Below, piece after piece: positions 39,501 to 53,445 of a stretch of DNA of 64,000 nucleotides; position 1 is the first letter of the stretch; every line of letters begins with the position of its first letter. The notes under the pieces were generated by a model. That model searched no databases, was not told the DNA's origin, and saw nothing but the letters and a program-made list of their open reading frames with translations. The position numbers were made by a program, and so were the translations under genes. This DNA is from Tomocerus qinae (taxonomy: Eukaryota; Arthropoda; Collembola; Entomobryomorpha; Tomoceridae), in the NCBI GenBank assembly GCA_020055645.1, contig CM034548.1, positions 14,570,001-14,634,000 of the forward strand, read 5' to 3'.

Positions 39501-42500
39501 GGAGAAATATGCCAGGGCACACGTTTTTGTACCTACGTGTGCTATTTATCTTTTTATTATAATATTTCCTCGTTAGAATCCCAAGGGAGGATATATCATT
39601 TTAATCTCTCTCCAGAAATGAGTCGGTGAAAGATTTATATTTTAATGAAGCAATTAAGTCGTGTTTACTAGGGGCTGAAAGTTGAGACAGTTGGGGAATA
39701 AATAAACAAGATTTTTCTATTGAATTATAATAATAAGTATGTTGTTTTTAGACGGAGTTGGGTTGGCGACCGTCAGATTTGGCAATTCGTCATCGTCACA
39801 TAGAATGCGCCAATTATTTCCTGATGGCTGAGGCAGCTGGTTCGTTGGGAAGCGAGCTCCATTCACTCCTCGAGGAATTCAATGCTCTACGCCAAGAGCA
39901 CGAATCTCTACGAACGCACTTCAGGTTAAACGGAAATCCATGCGAATGTATTATGTAATGTAGCGGAGAATTCTCAATTCATCTCATGTATTTTGTTTTG
40001 TTTTCTTCTATACGGATTGTATGTGTGGAATTATATAAGACCTTATTGTAAGCATTAGTCAGTCTCGTTTGCTCAGCTCTCGACTTGCAAGTCTCTTTTC
40101 GTTAGTTCTGTCTGAGTGAAACTGCAATTTCTTACTTGGGATGACTCTGCTCAATATTCTCTTCCCCTGACTTGCTTACTTGACCAGAAAGTCGATAAAT
40201 GTAAAGTATTCTGGCAATGGAAAACCACAAAAGGTTCCTAGACGCGTCTGATTTCATGAAAATGCAATTGGCTAATGGATTGACGGGAGTCCAACGAAAA
40301 CAGTCAGAGAAAGTGGCTAAATAAAAGTTGGAAGAAAGGAAATTGCCCTGTACAGTTCCATTTCTATTGTAACTACTACTAGTACTGTATGTACTACTAC
40401 TACTACTGCTACTACTACAATACTCCCACAATGTGATCTCATGTTCTCAGTATCTCAATCACTGAGCCATTCAATGTGCACAATCTGCACCAGTCCATCC
40501 CCAAGTCTAACTAACTATCTATAATATGTATTCTACTACCTAATACAAAATCAGACACTATTCTCTACTCTCTACAAACTACTCCTTGATGTAAAATAGG
40601 ACCCAATAGTAGCTAGCTTAAAATCACATCTTTGAGTATTAGACACGTGTAGAGACTAATACCTATATAGTTAGCAGATGCCCAAGGTACAAAACAGATT
40701 CATGCATAGACAAACTATATTTACTTAGGTACTTAGAGAAATGTATTTCTACGATTCAAGTTTATCGAATACTTTGAGACTGTGATTGCAATTGCCAAGA
40801 ACCTACTACTAATGTAGCCAACAAAGTAAGTAAAGTAGATGGAGAAAGGAAGCCAAAAGAAAGGAAGATTAAATGCTTTACTTTGTCTATTTGTATGTGC
40901 TTGTATGCTGATTAGAGGACCAACATACTTAGAAGTAAAGGGTCGTTCAGCTTTATTGAGGAACCCGGCAGTTTTAGTACTTATTGTTAGTTCTGAGGTT
41001 CTCGTCTAATATGCATGGATCTATCTACTTAAATCGACACATGCACAGACACATTACATCCTGCATGTCCTCTCGTGTTGATGTCACTCCACTTTCTATT
41101 ATTACCTACCGTGAGACTTGAACGGGCATCATCATGCTATCACACTGTAGATTCCTCCACACTTCTTACACTATTATAAGTATCCTAAGTGTATGAGTCG
41201 AGATGTGATTGTCGTGCTAGATATAGATCTGCAACAAACAGGCACGTAAGCCCGGAAGAATGTGCACGGCAGTCACAGCTTCCGTTCAAATAGATAGATA
41301 GAACTTTCTAGATGCGGAATGAACTAACTGAGCTTTTGTATGAAATGATATTCAGGGAGGTGCTGCGTGTCGGGAAATGGTTAGTGAAGGAAAGGGGCGA
41401 TCTGATCAAGAGTTTCCCATCTGTTGGCTCCAAGTCCTCACCGGAAGCTTCACTTCTCTTAGGAGGAACAAGTAATGGAGCTCGTTTCTCCGAGCTGGAA
41501 CACAAGCTCGTCCGAGCAGAGCAAGCCTGGAAGAGACTCCAGCCTGTCGAAGACTTCTCTAGTTCCGCCGATGTGGATTTCAACCTCTTCAATATAAATA
41601 GCTCTGATCTTCTCCAGTGAGTCTTTCATAAATATCTCTCTAACTACCTCGTCCTACTTTCTACCTAACCATCAGATATCACCAAATGCATTAAGAGCAC
41701 AGCCATTCTAGAAAATCAATTCAATTTATGCTTCGCATAATCATCTTCCTCCCTGTCTCAAGACAATCCACCATTACTTCTATAATTACAAAAACATTTT
41801 AGCTTTCACGATTTTTATGACAGCCAAATACTTGCTGAATAATGAGCTTACATTATCTAATCTTACCCATTTTTCATCTTACATCCTTCCATTAATTTTA
41901 CTTCCCGGCTAATACTTTCTCTTAACCCACCCTAGGCAATTCGTTTATATTATTTCCATATTTATAACTGCCGAAAGTTTAAATTACAAAATCCAATATG
42001 CGACAATGTACCTTTTAAAATCTACTTACAATCTATAGCAATCTGCAGAATTCATATTTAAATCCTGTACATAAGCCATCATAACCAATAGCATAACAAT
42101 ATATATATAATATATTTAAGTATTTTAGGCATTAAATGAAAAATAAGAATAGCGTAGGCAAGAAAGAGCTTTCTCCCGGATGTAAGAGTGAAAGCATCAG
42201 ATTGTACGACTGCCTGAAACGATGTAAAAATTCCTTCCTTCCTGCTCTATCGACTGGAAAGGAAATTGAGTTTTAGTCGCCGATTACAAATGGTAGTATT
42301 AAATATAAATAACGTCTATATACAATTATATGTACACTCAACGGGTATACGATCTTTGACGCATATGTCAAGGTCGTATGATAATGTAAATGTGTTTCGC
42401 ATCCGGACTGTATCTAATTAGTATGAGTGTTGGAGCTCGTGGTGGTGTGTGTGCTCAGGGAATGAAACTGGAATTTGATTAAGGCAGCCTCAACCATTAG

Positions 42501-45500
42501 ATCTTAATACGTTCATTTTCTCCCATTTGTCCTTTTGATTGGATTAGTCTGGGTGGGACAGAGGGAAGAGTAGTGATCGTGATAAGTAGAGGATGAGTGG
42601 AAGGAGATTCTTCAAAGACCACGTTCACAGACAGCCGAATTTACTTCCAACTCCTTATGTTCTGTTTGTCTGGCACTGCGTAGCAATTGCAGCCTCGTCT
42701 CAAGACCGTTCTCCCCTCCAAAATCAATAGCTCTTATCGCCTTTCCATTGCACGTATTATAATTCATGCATTACAGTCCAGTCTCCCTGTGTTTGTGTTT
42801 GATTGCAGGAAGAGACTCGCGGGTGTTCAATCACGTCGTGATAAGAGTTTCGCGGCCGAGACGCTCCTGAGTGCCTCGTCGTCCGACGAAGAGAGCGCCG
42901 TGAGCGACTCGTCGAGCACGATGAGCGAAGAGACTCACCGCCGACGTGACCACCGCCGACTGAGCCCGCATCGTGCCCCAAATCACTCCCGACACCCGCA
43001 ACTCCAGAAACTGCAGCAGCACGTGTCCCTGCCTCATTATCGCTCAACCACTGCGCCTTGGCTCCTGCCACCGGACGACTCCCTACTCTCACAGCTATCG
43101 CCCATCGTCCACCAAGTCAACCACCCTCCGACCATCGACCTCCTCCGAGACGCCTCCGCCAACTCCAGCATCTTCTTGCCAACAGGTAATCACTTTTCAT
43201 CTTCCCCATCAATCATCATCACCACCAATTTACTCGTTCCCCTTTACTCCTTCGGCACCCATTCACACTTTTCACCATTACCACACCAGCCATCATTATT
43301 TACCTTAATAGAGATCTTGAAGAAAGAAAGCAACTAAATATTTACAAATTGCTACGTAGTGCCCATATTTAGTTCCTCCCTTCCACCAGCACTAAAGGAT
43401 GGAAAATATGATGCCATTCGGTACAGCACACAATTCACCGATTTTCAACATACTAGCATTTTATGGCTGATTCATCGTGCAATCACGAAAATAAAAATCA
43501 CCAAAATATATATCATTTTAATTTACTAGACCTTCACTAATTTTATGGTCTGTGCCTGCTTTCGGTAAACAAGGATTTATCCATTTAGGTGATATCGCCC
43601 ACGGCATTAAGCATGGAAGCAACATAGAAATGAACATGATTATAGATAGAAAGGAAGGCTTCCCAACCAAAAACTGCTACAAGCATCTAATTCTTCTAGT
43701 TATGTAGTAGTCTATCTATTATAAGGATGCAAAAAGATTTGACCCCGAAAATCTTTTGAGAGACAGGACAGGTTAATGCAGATTCTAATGGGAGATGCCC
43801 AGATTTAGTAATGCTGCAAAGTTTAAGAATAAATCTAGCTGAAACCCACCCCAGTAGGAAAGAAAAATTTGCCATGGAAGTGAGTAATTTTACTGGCTAA
43901 TTAGAATAAAATGATGCAATGCCAAGAGAGCTAAAGTGTAGTGAGATTGCAGTGAGGGGTGGATGGTGTACACTTTGCATGTGGGTACCCAGTAGGGCAA
44001 GGAGTTATGTAGTAGTGTCTGGTGGGTCGGTGGTATGCATAAGTACTAGAAGATGTTATTAGGAAGAGTGTTACCTACATTTAGGGAAATGCACAAATTT
44101 TGGAGTGCATGGAGTTTTAGTAGGAGAGCATTTGGTGAATGGGTTTTCCCATATGTAGAGTTAAGAAGAGAGGCAGTTAGTGCTGGGAGATAGTTGAGTC
44201 GTGGCTGGCGATTTAGTATTTCTTGAGAAGATTGTTTGGGAGAGAGTATATCTATAAATGTTATGTGACGGAGGCGCAGTTAGTGAAATTTATGTCGTGT
44301 TAGCTTTTCCTGTTTGTTTTTCAGTTGGAGACGGGAAGGTGGAAGCTGGAGGAGGGAGAGCATCTCCGGTACAAAACAGCAACATTTATTGTCTGGCTGG
44401 AAGCAGTCGTCACGCCAAGTCAGCATCTCCAGCCGTTGCCGTTTTGGAAGTGATTGAGCCAATCCAGCAGCCCAGTTCCAAGGTCTGGCTCTCTCTCTGT
44501 CTTTTCCCAATGCTTCGCTTTTAGTAGTCAATTGAGACGCATAATTGAATCGTGATCTAACCAATCAGGCTGGGCATATATGCATCTTTCCTACTCTATT
44601 ATGCAACTATCCGCTAAGTATACTCATGCGACTTACTTAGTAGATACGTCTTCTTGGCTCACCACTCTCCGACTTTCTCTGCTTTCTCTCTCTATAAACT
44701 CATACCTTCTCCTTCCCTAAGTACAATTATCTCTTTCGGTCGCTATACTATAGTAGTTCTCTATCATCTCTCGTATTACTTCTCTGCTTATACCGCTTCT
44801 CCGCCTTCCATTCATTAATCCTCAATGACAGTCCGCTTTGAAAAACTACATTCCCTCCATCACTTACTATTTTACTAGGTATGCAAAAATCCATTATATA
44901 AGTATAGTAGGTATACTTCAAAATTATCTCCAACCGAAAATTGTTAGTTAGGACTACCTACAGTACAATACAGATTACAGATATTATGGTGGATATACTT
45001 CTGTCGAGGCAAGTAGGAACAGTATGAAGTACTTGTGCACGTGTACGTAAAAATATTAATTAGACTGCAGATACTAACAGGAGATGTGGAGAGAGATAGG
45101 GATCCGACTTAAGTGAAGTAGTGGTAGTAACTCTGCTGGGCGTGGTCGTATTGCAGGTAAGTACGGTTAGAATATGCACCACACACTCCAGTCCACACTC
45201 TGAGCAGATTACATCTGTGTAATTAGGCATGCCTGCATAATATATTTTTATCTATTTGCCGTTAGCTCAGTCAGAATGCTAAGTAATGGAACAGTCTGCG
45301 AGTGCTTTACTTTTATTATTGATGACTAGGCTCTCCATTGCGGTCGTGTCATGAAGACAATAGAATCTGTAGAACTACACTAGAACAGACTAGACGACTA
45401 TTATAGTAGTATTTTAGAAGTGAATGACTGGCTCTGTGGTTCCAGGTAAGAAAGAGTATTTAATTATGAGGGAATTTATCGTAGGAGGGAGAATGAGGAG

Positions 45501-48500
45501 GTCGCTTGGGTGCGGGCGGGTGAATGGAAAACTCTGTAGGTTGTGGGCCATTCATCCATTCTTATTTGTATGACTCATTAAGGAAAGTATTAGTGAGAGG
45601 AAATGGGTTGAATTATGAAGAAAGGAGAAGAGGGAGTGGAGCGAAAGTATGTGTCTTCCTACCCATGGCTACGATGCGGCGGCCAAGGAGCCTACCCCCA
45701 GATCCCGCCGAGACCGCCTTTGAGAGCAGTGTCACTAAGTCCTGTGGTGTTTAGCGGTGCGACGGGTTCTGGAGGAAGTCGACAGTCTCCAGGGATGATG
45801 GACACCTCCGAGTGCGAGACCAAGGCGGCGTCCCTGAGTTCCGCCATCGAGAATGAGATGCAGCAGGCGTCCAAGAGTCGCAGACGTGCCAAAGTGAAGC
45901 GGGAGGATGGATCCCCACTCTCACCTTCTGGATCAGTCCATTCTTCTTCAAAAGAGTCAGAGGTAGCCACCTTCAATCCACTTACCATTTATGTGAGGAA
46001 ATGTAAGCAGGAGAAGTGATACAGGCGAGACATTTATCCTAAACCCTAGAAAAGGGACATCTCCTATACTTGCGTAATCTTGTAAAATATCAGCAGAATA
46101 TCTAGACGAAAAGTATACAGTATTAGAGAATAAGTAAAAGATTTCTGTCAGATATATTTAGTCTTCTTCCAGTTGCTTGTAAATACTATAAAGAATCCAG
46201 GGACCCAAACGGACATGCTTTTTTGTTGCATGTCGAAAAAATCTATGGTTTCTCTTAAAGCCAGTAGGGATAACATACTTTATACAACTCTCAAGAAGTG
46301 AGATACCTAACAGAATAAAAATGTCAAAATTAGCTTAATTGAAACAAATATGAAAGATGACCTTTTTGGTTTAGAATATAAATCTTTTTTTGTGATTTGA
46401 CAGGGAATTTACCTTACACCTGATTTGATTCGCGGAACACATCACGGGCCGGGTGTTAAGCTGAAGGGCAGCAATGTGTGGCTGGGAGCTGGGAGTTCGG
46501 GAACAGTTGACGGGAGCGGCTTAGAAGAGATCTACTCGGATATCAAAGGAGGCTCGTACTCTCCGGCTGGCAGTATGATCCTTCGAAAACAAGAACTGGC
46601 GAAATGTGGGGATTGGAGTCGTTCTCCGACATCCATGAACTCCGATGGCGTGAGGACGAGTTCGGCGGAGATGAGAAACTCTGCAGATCTGTCGTACTAC
46701 CTGGCAGGAGGAGATACATATGATAAGAACTCTACAGAGGAGCAGTGCTGTAACAACTCGGAGATTTACGCCACATGCTCTACCTCTTCCATCAAAGGAT
46801 TCCCGCCGAAATTGACAGTTCTTCCTGTGGAAGCCTCTGCAGGGATCTCGTTCCCTATAGTGACCTCCACGTACACCCTACACCAGGAGCTGGACCAAGA
46901 AAGTCAAGAAACGGTATCTGGGGCGTCCGTACACATACCCAACGACAGTGTCTCCTCGTCAAACACGCCGGTGATGCCGCGCTCTTACTCTTCCGTCTCA
47001 GGTACCTCAACAGTGGTCTTCCCGCTGAGGAAGGCTGGTTGGATGTCCACGGAGCTTCTTGCCTCTACGACTCCTGAGTCGAGTTTGGGCGGGAGGTTCT
47101 CGCCGTCTCCTTCTGAAGCCTCAAGAACAGAATCCGCTCTGGCCCCACCACCTTCCCACACTTCTCACGCCTCTCAGAACTCGGAACTTTCAAAAACGGA
47201 GTCAGCAAGAGGTCCACCTTTGGAAGGGGCGGCTGTGGGCGAAGGAGAGAGTGAGACTCAGGACAAGAATGAGAGTTTGAACACGTGCGAGTTTTCTTTG
47301 GGAGAGCCGCAAAGCACCGCAGAGTCCTCGCAGGGAGACCAGGATAATGTATCTCCGAACAAAACGAGAAAAGAAGACAAGCCGGATGACGGCGAGGATG
47401 ATAACCGAAGAAAGAATTGCATTGGCACTGTATCACAAAGCCTCCAGGCCGCACCGTGCATTATACGCCCTCGGGTATCTGCAGGCATTCACAAAGCCAC
47501 AATCCAACGAGTCACTAAAGTAAATCAATAATCTCTCCATTTCACTCTTATAGCTTTTTTATGTTACAAACGAATTCAATCTTACACCTCTCCCTCCGTT
47601 TGTCAACCCGGCGACGACGATCCATCTCTCATGCCCGTGGGCGTAGCCACCACTAACTTCTATTTATTCTTGCTATAAGTAACTTACTTTCTCTAAATAC
47701 AAAAAAAAGACTTTTCCCCCCTTTTTATGGCCAGATATTTCATTTTAGCAATGTACACAAAATTTTAATTAATTTTTGTAGCCTGAAACTCAATGCAATA
47801 GAAACGACAAAATGTAAGTATGGCTACCTTAATTAAAATTGTATTCCCCATTTACTTGAATTCTATCACAAGAAAAACATAAAGGGCATGCTGACCTTCA
47901 TGAAACGGAATGAAAGAGTTTCTCTCCGATGGGTTTGTGAGTAGTGTAAAATGTCTGGACGGTCTAACCACAGTAGATAATATATTTAATATGACCTAAA
48001 AAATGGCTGGCTTCTAAATGTCTCTTATAAAAAATGATGGTTGAAAGAAGGGATGTTGAATAGTTGTATAGGCAGCCTTGAACATTTCATTTTAGTACTT
48101 ACTTACCTCTCAATTGATTTTTTATTTGCTAAGTTTCTGTGGAAAGATCGTTACATTTAAAACTCCTTTGGGATAATGAAAAAGTTGTGGTGACTAATCG
48201 TCGGCAAAGAGAAAGGTTTATACGTGCTGTTTAGAAAGTATAGTCCTAGTTCCGTTTACCAATTTATCGGCAATTCCCTTGAAAGTAGCATATGCTATGT
48301 AGTAGTACGGAGTAGTAGAATTTTCAATTTTCCAATGGTAACCTATAATAACTATTTTAGATATGTCTATAAATTGTTGGGAGAAATATCTGGTAACACA
48401 GAAATGCTTTCTCTTTCTGTGTGGCAAGTAGCAATCTAGAGAAAATAGTATTATGAAGGCTTCCTCCAAAACATTAACATTTATATAAACGACTGACTAA

Positions 48501-50672
48501 AAGAGTCGTATAAAGTTGCGCTAGTCGTTTTATCGTTTGAGTAAAAATATATTGGAGATGCATACACTGACTGCATAACGAAATGACATTTGTATTTGTG
48601 TAGTAGGGATATATAGAGAGATATGTGTACAAATGGAGAAAGTGCCTCGTGGGCATAATATTATATCTGGGAAAATATGTGGATGCATTGGGAATGTGGA
48701 GCAAAGACCGATCTGTATGTAGACACATGCACTAACATAACAGATAGCAAATGCCTAATATTTGTCTGCTTACACAGACATTGAGAAATAATGTAAGTTG
48801 CCGACATAGCATAGGCACAGTTTTCTCCGAAGCCAAAAAGGATCTTAAAGTGTTCTGCTTTCACTTAGCACAGTTAGCAGTTGGCTGGGAGAAAGAAGCG
48901 TAAACTTTTGACTGGACGCTCTTGTTTTCGGAGAGAGATACACGAAAACCATGTAAAGCTAAGTAAGTAGATTGGGTGGGGTCTGGGGTGGGACTTTATG
49001 TCATAGGATGTAGTAAGTAATGTTTTGTGAGCCGTATCCTTATCGCTTGCAGAAAGGCAGACTTTACTAAACAGACCCGTTCAATGAGTGACAAGACGTG
49101 AGTGAGTGAGTGTGTGAGCCAAAGCCCCACTTCCTATAACTAGACATAGCCACAGCATTATTCCATCAATACAGACCTAATCATAAGCAATCGTCTAGTC
49201 TATACTTTGTATATAGCATGTACTTACTTATTCTGAGCTGCAATAATGTTATGTTTACTCACTCAAGAACTCTGTTTGTGTAGGCATGTAATATAGTGTT
49301 GGTGAATGGTGACTCCCTTCCATATCAGATCGAGATCAGGTGCTTTTACCGCTTCCAAGTTTTTCTTAAGTGGTTTCTTAGCAGTCGAGGGTTTTTCTTC
49401 AAGTACTCTTGTCCCGAGTCTGTTTTGACGAGATCCTGACTAAACTGATCCATGAGAGCAAACATCCATATAGCCCTTTTGTCCCACAGAATATTTCTGC
49501 AAAGATACTCACGCACACATTACTTCCTAAGGAGCCGAAAACTCTTCCTTGAGGGCAGTCGCACCACTCTCTCACTCAATGCTTATGTATACATTCAATT
49601 CTCAGATTTTCCCACTAGAATTCACTTCCACTTAGCCCACTTCTACCCCTCATACATGTCTCTTACAATTGTCGTCTCTGTCCTCCATTACTTATTTATC
49701 ATTTACCCAGCTCCTAATTACTATTTCATACACATCACACTTTCCATTATGTACTAAATAAACAATTGCACTTTATTAAACTACACTATTATTGGCTATA
49801 CTATTTTTGTGCGTCGTCTCTGTATCCCTATGGAACAAACAAATATATACCTTTTCCATGTGAATTTTAGTTATAATATATAAACGGAAATGACATAATT
49901 GTATGCCATTTGCTGGGAGTTGATATAGAAAAAATATAGGAAAGTGCATATTGTTTAAGTAAGATTCTATCTATGGTCAATAACAGCAAAAGATGTGATG
50001 GGGAATGTTTTTTGGAAAAAAAGACCACAGGGGAAATATCTTTCCGAGAAAGTAATATGGACTTTTTCTGAGGCTGAAAGGACGGATGTTGTGTTTCATT
50101 ATTTCAACTAACTTTGGCCTTACTTTTATTGATATACTCGATAGAACTATAAAAATAAAGAGACGAAAAGATATGGTTGATTCGTATAATGCTATAAAGT
50201 TGCTTATATATTATAATATTTATGTACAGATTATAGTTAACGAACAATAAGTCTGTATATGGAGAGAAAGAGGGGAAAAGTTTCTCTTTTGGGGAAGAAG
50301 AGTGTGAAAAGGTGGCTGTCTAAATATGTGTGTGTAGCATAGTGCTATGTGTATGTAAGTAATGTGTACATAACAATATGTAAGTGGGGAGACAGCATTT
50401 AGCTGTCAGATTGTTGAAAGTGTGTGGGCACTGATCGATGATGGTTATGTTGTTATTAGAGCGTACGAGGACCACCGAAGCCTTGGTACGAGATCGAGGG
50501 TTCTGACGACGAAGGAAGTCTGTTGCGGGTGGCCAGATCCCGGTCAAGTCGCTCATCTCGTCTCTCTACCTCAAGTTTTAGCAATTCTGAGAGCGAGAAT
50601 GAATCGGAAACGAGTGAGGAGCATGATTGTGATCCCTCTTGCCCTCGACATAATTGCCCAGATTTCGTGTGA
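33570..50672 (+). CDS. SNCAIP: Synphilin-1-like ankyrin-repeat protein
   Basis: Adaptor homologous to vertebrate synphilin-1, an alpha-synuclein- and parkin-binding cytoplasmic protein. Exons, all phase-consistent: 33570-33758, 34658-35071, 36902-37102, 38939-39217, 39752-39924, 41356-41616, 42809-43185, 44325-44482, 45702-45962, 46404-47519, 50460-50672; about 1213 residues versus 919 in human. Ser-rich N-terminus (1-180); WIWKIFRLAKHGRLEEL (about 185); ankyrin repeats at about 216-240 (GNTLLHCAARGGHVATLQWL), a degenerate GDQLECFQWLV repeat, about 292-315, 328-351 and 364-386; coiled coil about 392-418. Human synphilin-1 has the same order: GNNLLHIAASQGHAECL, then IKNGQLECVRWMV, GNSAVHVASQHG, and a coiled coil. 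The rest is Ser/Pro-rich, with an acidic Ser-rich end (SENESETSEEHDCD). The exon 1 donor (AAG|GTTCTT) and the 38938 acceptor are weak. Reading through instead of splicing gives stops at 46019 or 47531. Confidence 0.85.
35080..36890 (+). other. Large intron of the synphilin-like gene
   Basis: About 1.8 kb between the WIWKIF-encoding exon and the first ankyrin exon. It is AT-rich with no exon that fits phase 0 on both sides and no repeat element recognised. The other introns (37103-38938, 39925-41355, 41617-42808, 43186-44324, 44483-45701, 47520-50459) are likewise empty apart from short unsupported ORFs. Confidence 0.5.
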
Positions 50673-50871
50673 ATAGCAGAGAATCTTGATTCCTTAATGT
50701 TATCGATCACCCTGGAGTCTCCCTCCTCTTACATAACCTAGCCCAAGAAGTCTCGTCATCCCACCTTCTTCCTCTCTCTCAATTTATTTCTCTTCCACTG
50801 CCCCATCAAAAAATTATCTCCCTCCTCCGCAGACGCCTTCTTCTTGTCACCAACTTCTTCCTGCTCCCATA

Positions 50872-50877
50872 AATAAA
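50872..50877 (+). terminator. Poly(A) signal candidate downstream of synphilin-like stop
   Basis: AATAAA about 200 bases after the TGA at 50670-50672, a plausible 3' end for the isoform that terminates in exon 50460-50672. Confidence 0.45.
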
Positions 50878-52880
50878 TCCATAGGGACTCCTTACATAAA
50901 TAGACAGGTCTTCACATGCGTGCAACTCCCTCACATATCTCAAAATATCCTCTAGGGATTATACACTGTGTACAAGTGTAATATAATTATCTAATTATCT
51001 GTATCTTGCATCTGTCAAAGTGTCTGATATTTGTATTTAGATTCGATTAGTCCCAAATTGCATCACTACACAGTGTATATTTCCTATAGGAAATGTGGGG
51101 AGACCTAGAGTACTTAGTGTATGTTGAAAATCAAAAACACTTTGCCATTTCTTCATTTTTATTTTCATTTTTACTCCAGAGGCCAAATCTAGTACTGCAT
51201 GGTGCTTCAAATCTTCCAATGTCTGTTTAAGTTATTTCCGTGTCACTATTAAACATTACTGAAGGAACAGCCTACGCAGTTGCCATACAAGTTTACATAG
51301 ATTTCTTTGAGTACTGCAGCAGGAGGACGTAAAAAATATTTTAACCTATATTTTTTATAAATGAAGATGTGGTAAGGTGTCTTGGTCGATTTAATATGAT
51401 ACGAAAAATATATAAAAGGAGAAATATCAAAAATTAATGAAAATGTCTATATAGCTACGTATAGGGATATATTTAGTATAGCATCACCAGGCCGAAACAA
51501 TGATATTTCTTGCTGTGTGAATGTACCTATATATTATATTAATGCTGAAATCATCTATCATTCCTAATTTTATCTCTGTGTGATGTCCAGTAACTGTCAC
51601 TGTTACTACTGCTTATGTCTCTACTCGTTGGGTTTGAGCCCCGTAAGTAGCCAATCTTCAATTTACTTGTCTTAGAGATGATTCAGAGCTGTTACTTATA
51701 TTCCTTGAGTGGACATCCCCGTAACGACTTACAAGCATTATCAATTACCATTAGCAGTTCCGTTGTGATGTCCATTTTCCGACCTCCCTCCCAACTTTCT
51801 GTGGTTCACTTGAAGAAGATACAAGACGAAGAGAATTGAAGATGTACCCTCCTTGCACAAAACCTACTTTAACTATATATAACCTACCTAAGTACCTACC
51901 TATACATAATATTATTATAATGCCTATTTTACTATAGTAGAGCCCGTAGTCCTTATGTAAAATGTTTTGATTTAATGAACTGAACGCCTCCATAATAGAA
52001 ATGATTAAATTGACACGGCAGCAGTTCTCTGCTCTGGTCTATGTATTTCATGCCACAATCAAACACTCACACCCTTTACAGTACAAAATAGAACATTATA
52101 GTTATTACTGACATGATTTTTAGGCTGTAAGTTTTTTTTACTCTACTTGTAACTGTTATTACAATGGACTTCTGATGTTGGATGGACTTAAAGATCTGTA
52201 TACAGTAAATACAAAGCAAAGTTACACTTATACAAGTAAATTTATCACAGAAAGTAGATTTTTAGCAAACGAACTGAAATAAATTTGACATCTCTAATTG
52301 AAAATTGCCTTTGATTTCACTTTATTTATTTATAACTATTAAGTTGATGTACCATAAATACAAGATTAAATTGCCCTCCTAAGAGTTTGGAACAATCATC
52401 TTGTTATTTACCTTGCTGAGGAAATCTTACAACCTATATTAATTTTTATCTCTGCCGTGGAAAGTATAAAAGGAGTTGAAACGACTTGGGAATGATCCAT
52501 TTGGTAAGTGAGAATTGACACTGTTGTTTTAAGAAAGTGGTTTCTGTGCTAGAAAGTTTTGCCGTGAGTCTAATTTACATAGGTAAAAATAGAGACAAGA
52601 TAGGGTATTGTACTTTAGTGTTATTTAGAGAGAAAGTCTAGGGAAAGTTTTGTTTTTGACAATAGGTAAAAGTTGCATATAGGGAGTGAAATTTGGTAAG
52701 CATTTAATTCTAACGGACAGACGGAAGAAGAAAGTTGCTGGTTGGTGTTGACTAATCTGCAGCTCAGGTTAGATTGTAAAAAAGTGAGTAAGAAGAGGAG
52801 GCGGCTGCCTACCTGGCAGGATTATGGGATCATAAACTGTTGCTACTTTGAGTAAGTCTATGGAATTTTGTTTTTCTCAG

Positions 52881-53040
52881 AGCAGCATGAATCGATGGAG
52901 GATTCTTCTCTCAGGAGCTGCGGTATTCGCCCTCCTCTCTGCCCCGCTGACTCTGACTACGGGATCCTCCATCAGACAGAGGTCGGACGGTTGCGGCCCT
53001 CATCCACTAATTGCCCTCGCCGTTGCCTCACGTCCATTCG
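52881..53040 (+). CDS. Candidate alternative coding exon of the synphilin-like gene
   Basis: Strong acceptor (TTTTGTTTTTCTCAG, ending 52880) and a donor (CG|GTAATT at 53041). The exon is open in two frames. If exon 50460 is spliced at the internal donor A|GTGAGG (50613, phase 1), it reads KQHESMEDSSLRSCGIRPPL and leaves in phase 2, fitting the acceptor at 53519. If joined from 47519 in phase 0 it reads SSMNRWRILLSGAAVFALLS, a signal-peptide-like stretch, and leaves in phase 1, fitting the acceptor at 53445. Codon composition favours the first frame. No family recognised. Confidence 0.45.
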
Positions 53041-53445
53041 GTAATTCAGCCACCATCTGCTCTTATTCTATCTCCTGTCTGTCACGCCGTGCCCTAATCC
53101 AGACATTGCTATTCTAAGGACAATGGCAATTTGACTTGTCTGTGGGAATAGTATATAGGGGCATCTTTTCTTCCTCCGGCCCTTTTTCTTGGCGGGCGGG
53201 AAACAAAAGCAGTCAATTATCTGTAACTTTCGTTCATCATTTGGCATGTGGTACTCATTTCACGGTCTGTGAAACTGTTTTGCTAAGAAAATTGCTTCCG
53301 TAGTCAGATCCTCGAATTCATTACTATGTGAATTCGGCGGAGAGGAAAATGAGAGTATAAATGTAGATTTAAAGTTCATGTAAATATCCTTTGGTAGCAA
53401 ATGGACTCAAATCTCTTTTTGGCAAGCACAGGATCAACTACAGCC

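Noticed and set aside
46775-47454. Several 70-130 codon ORFs on both strands inside the long synphilin-like exon
   Set aside because: Shadows of the 1116-base coding exon, which is phase-continuous with both flanks.
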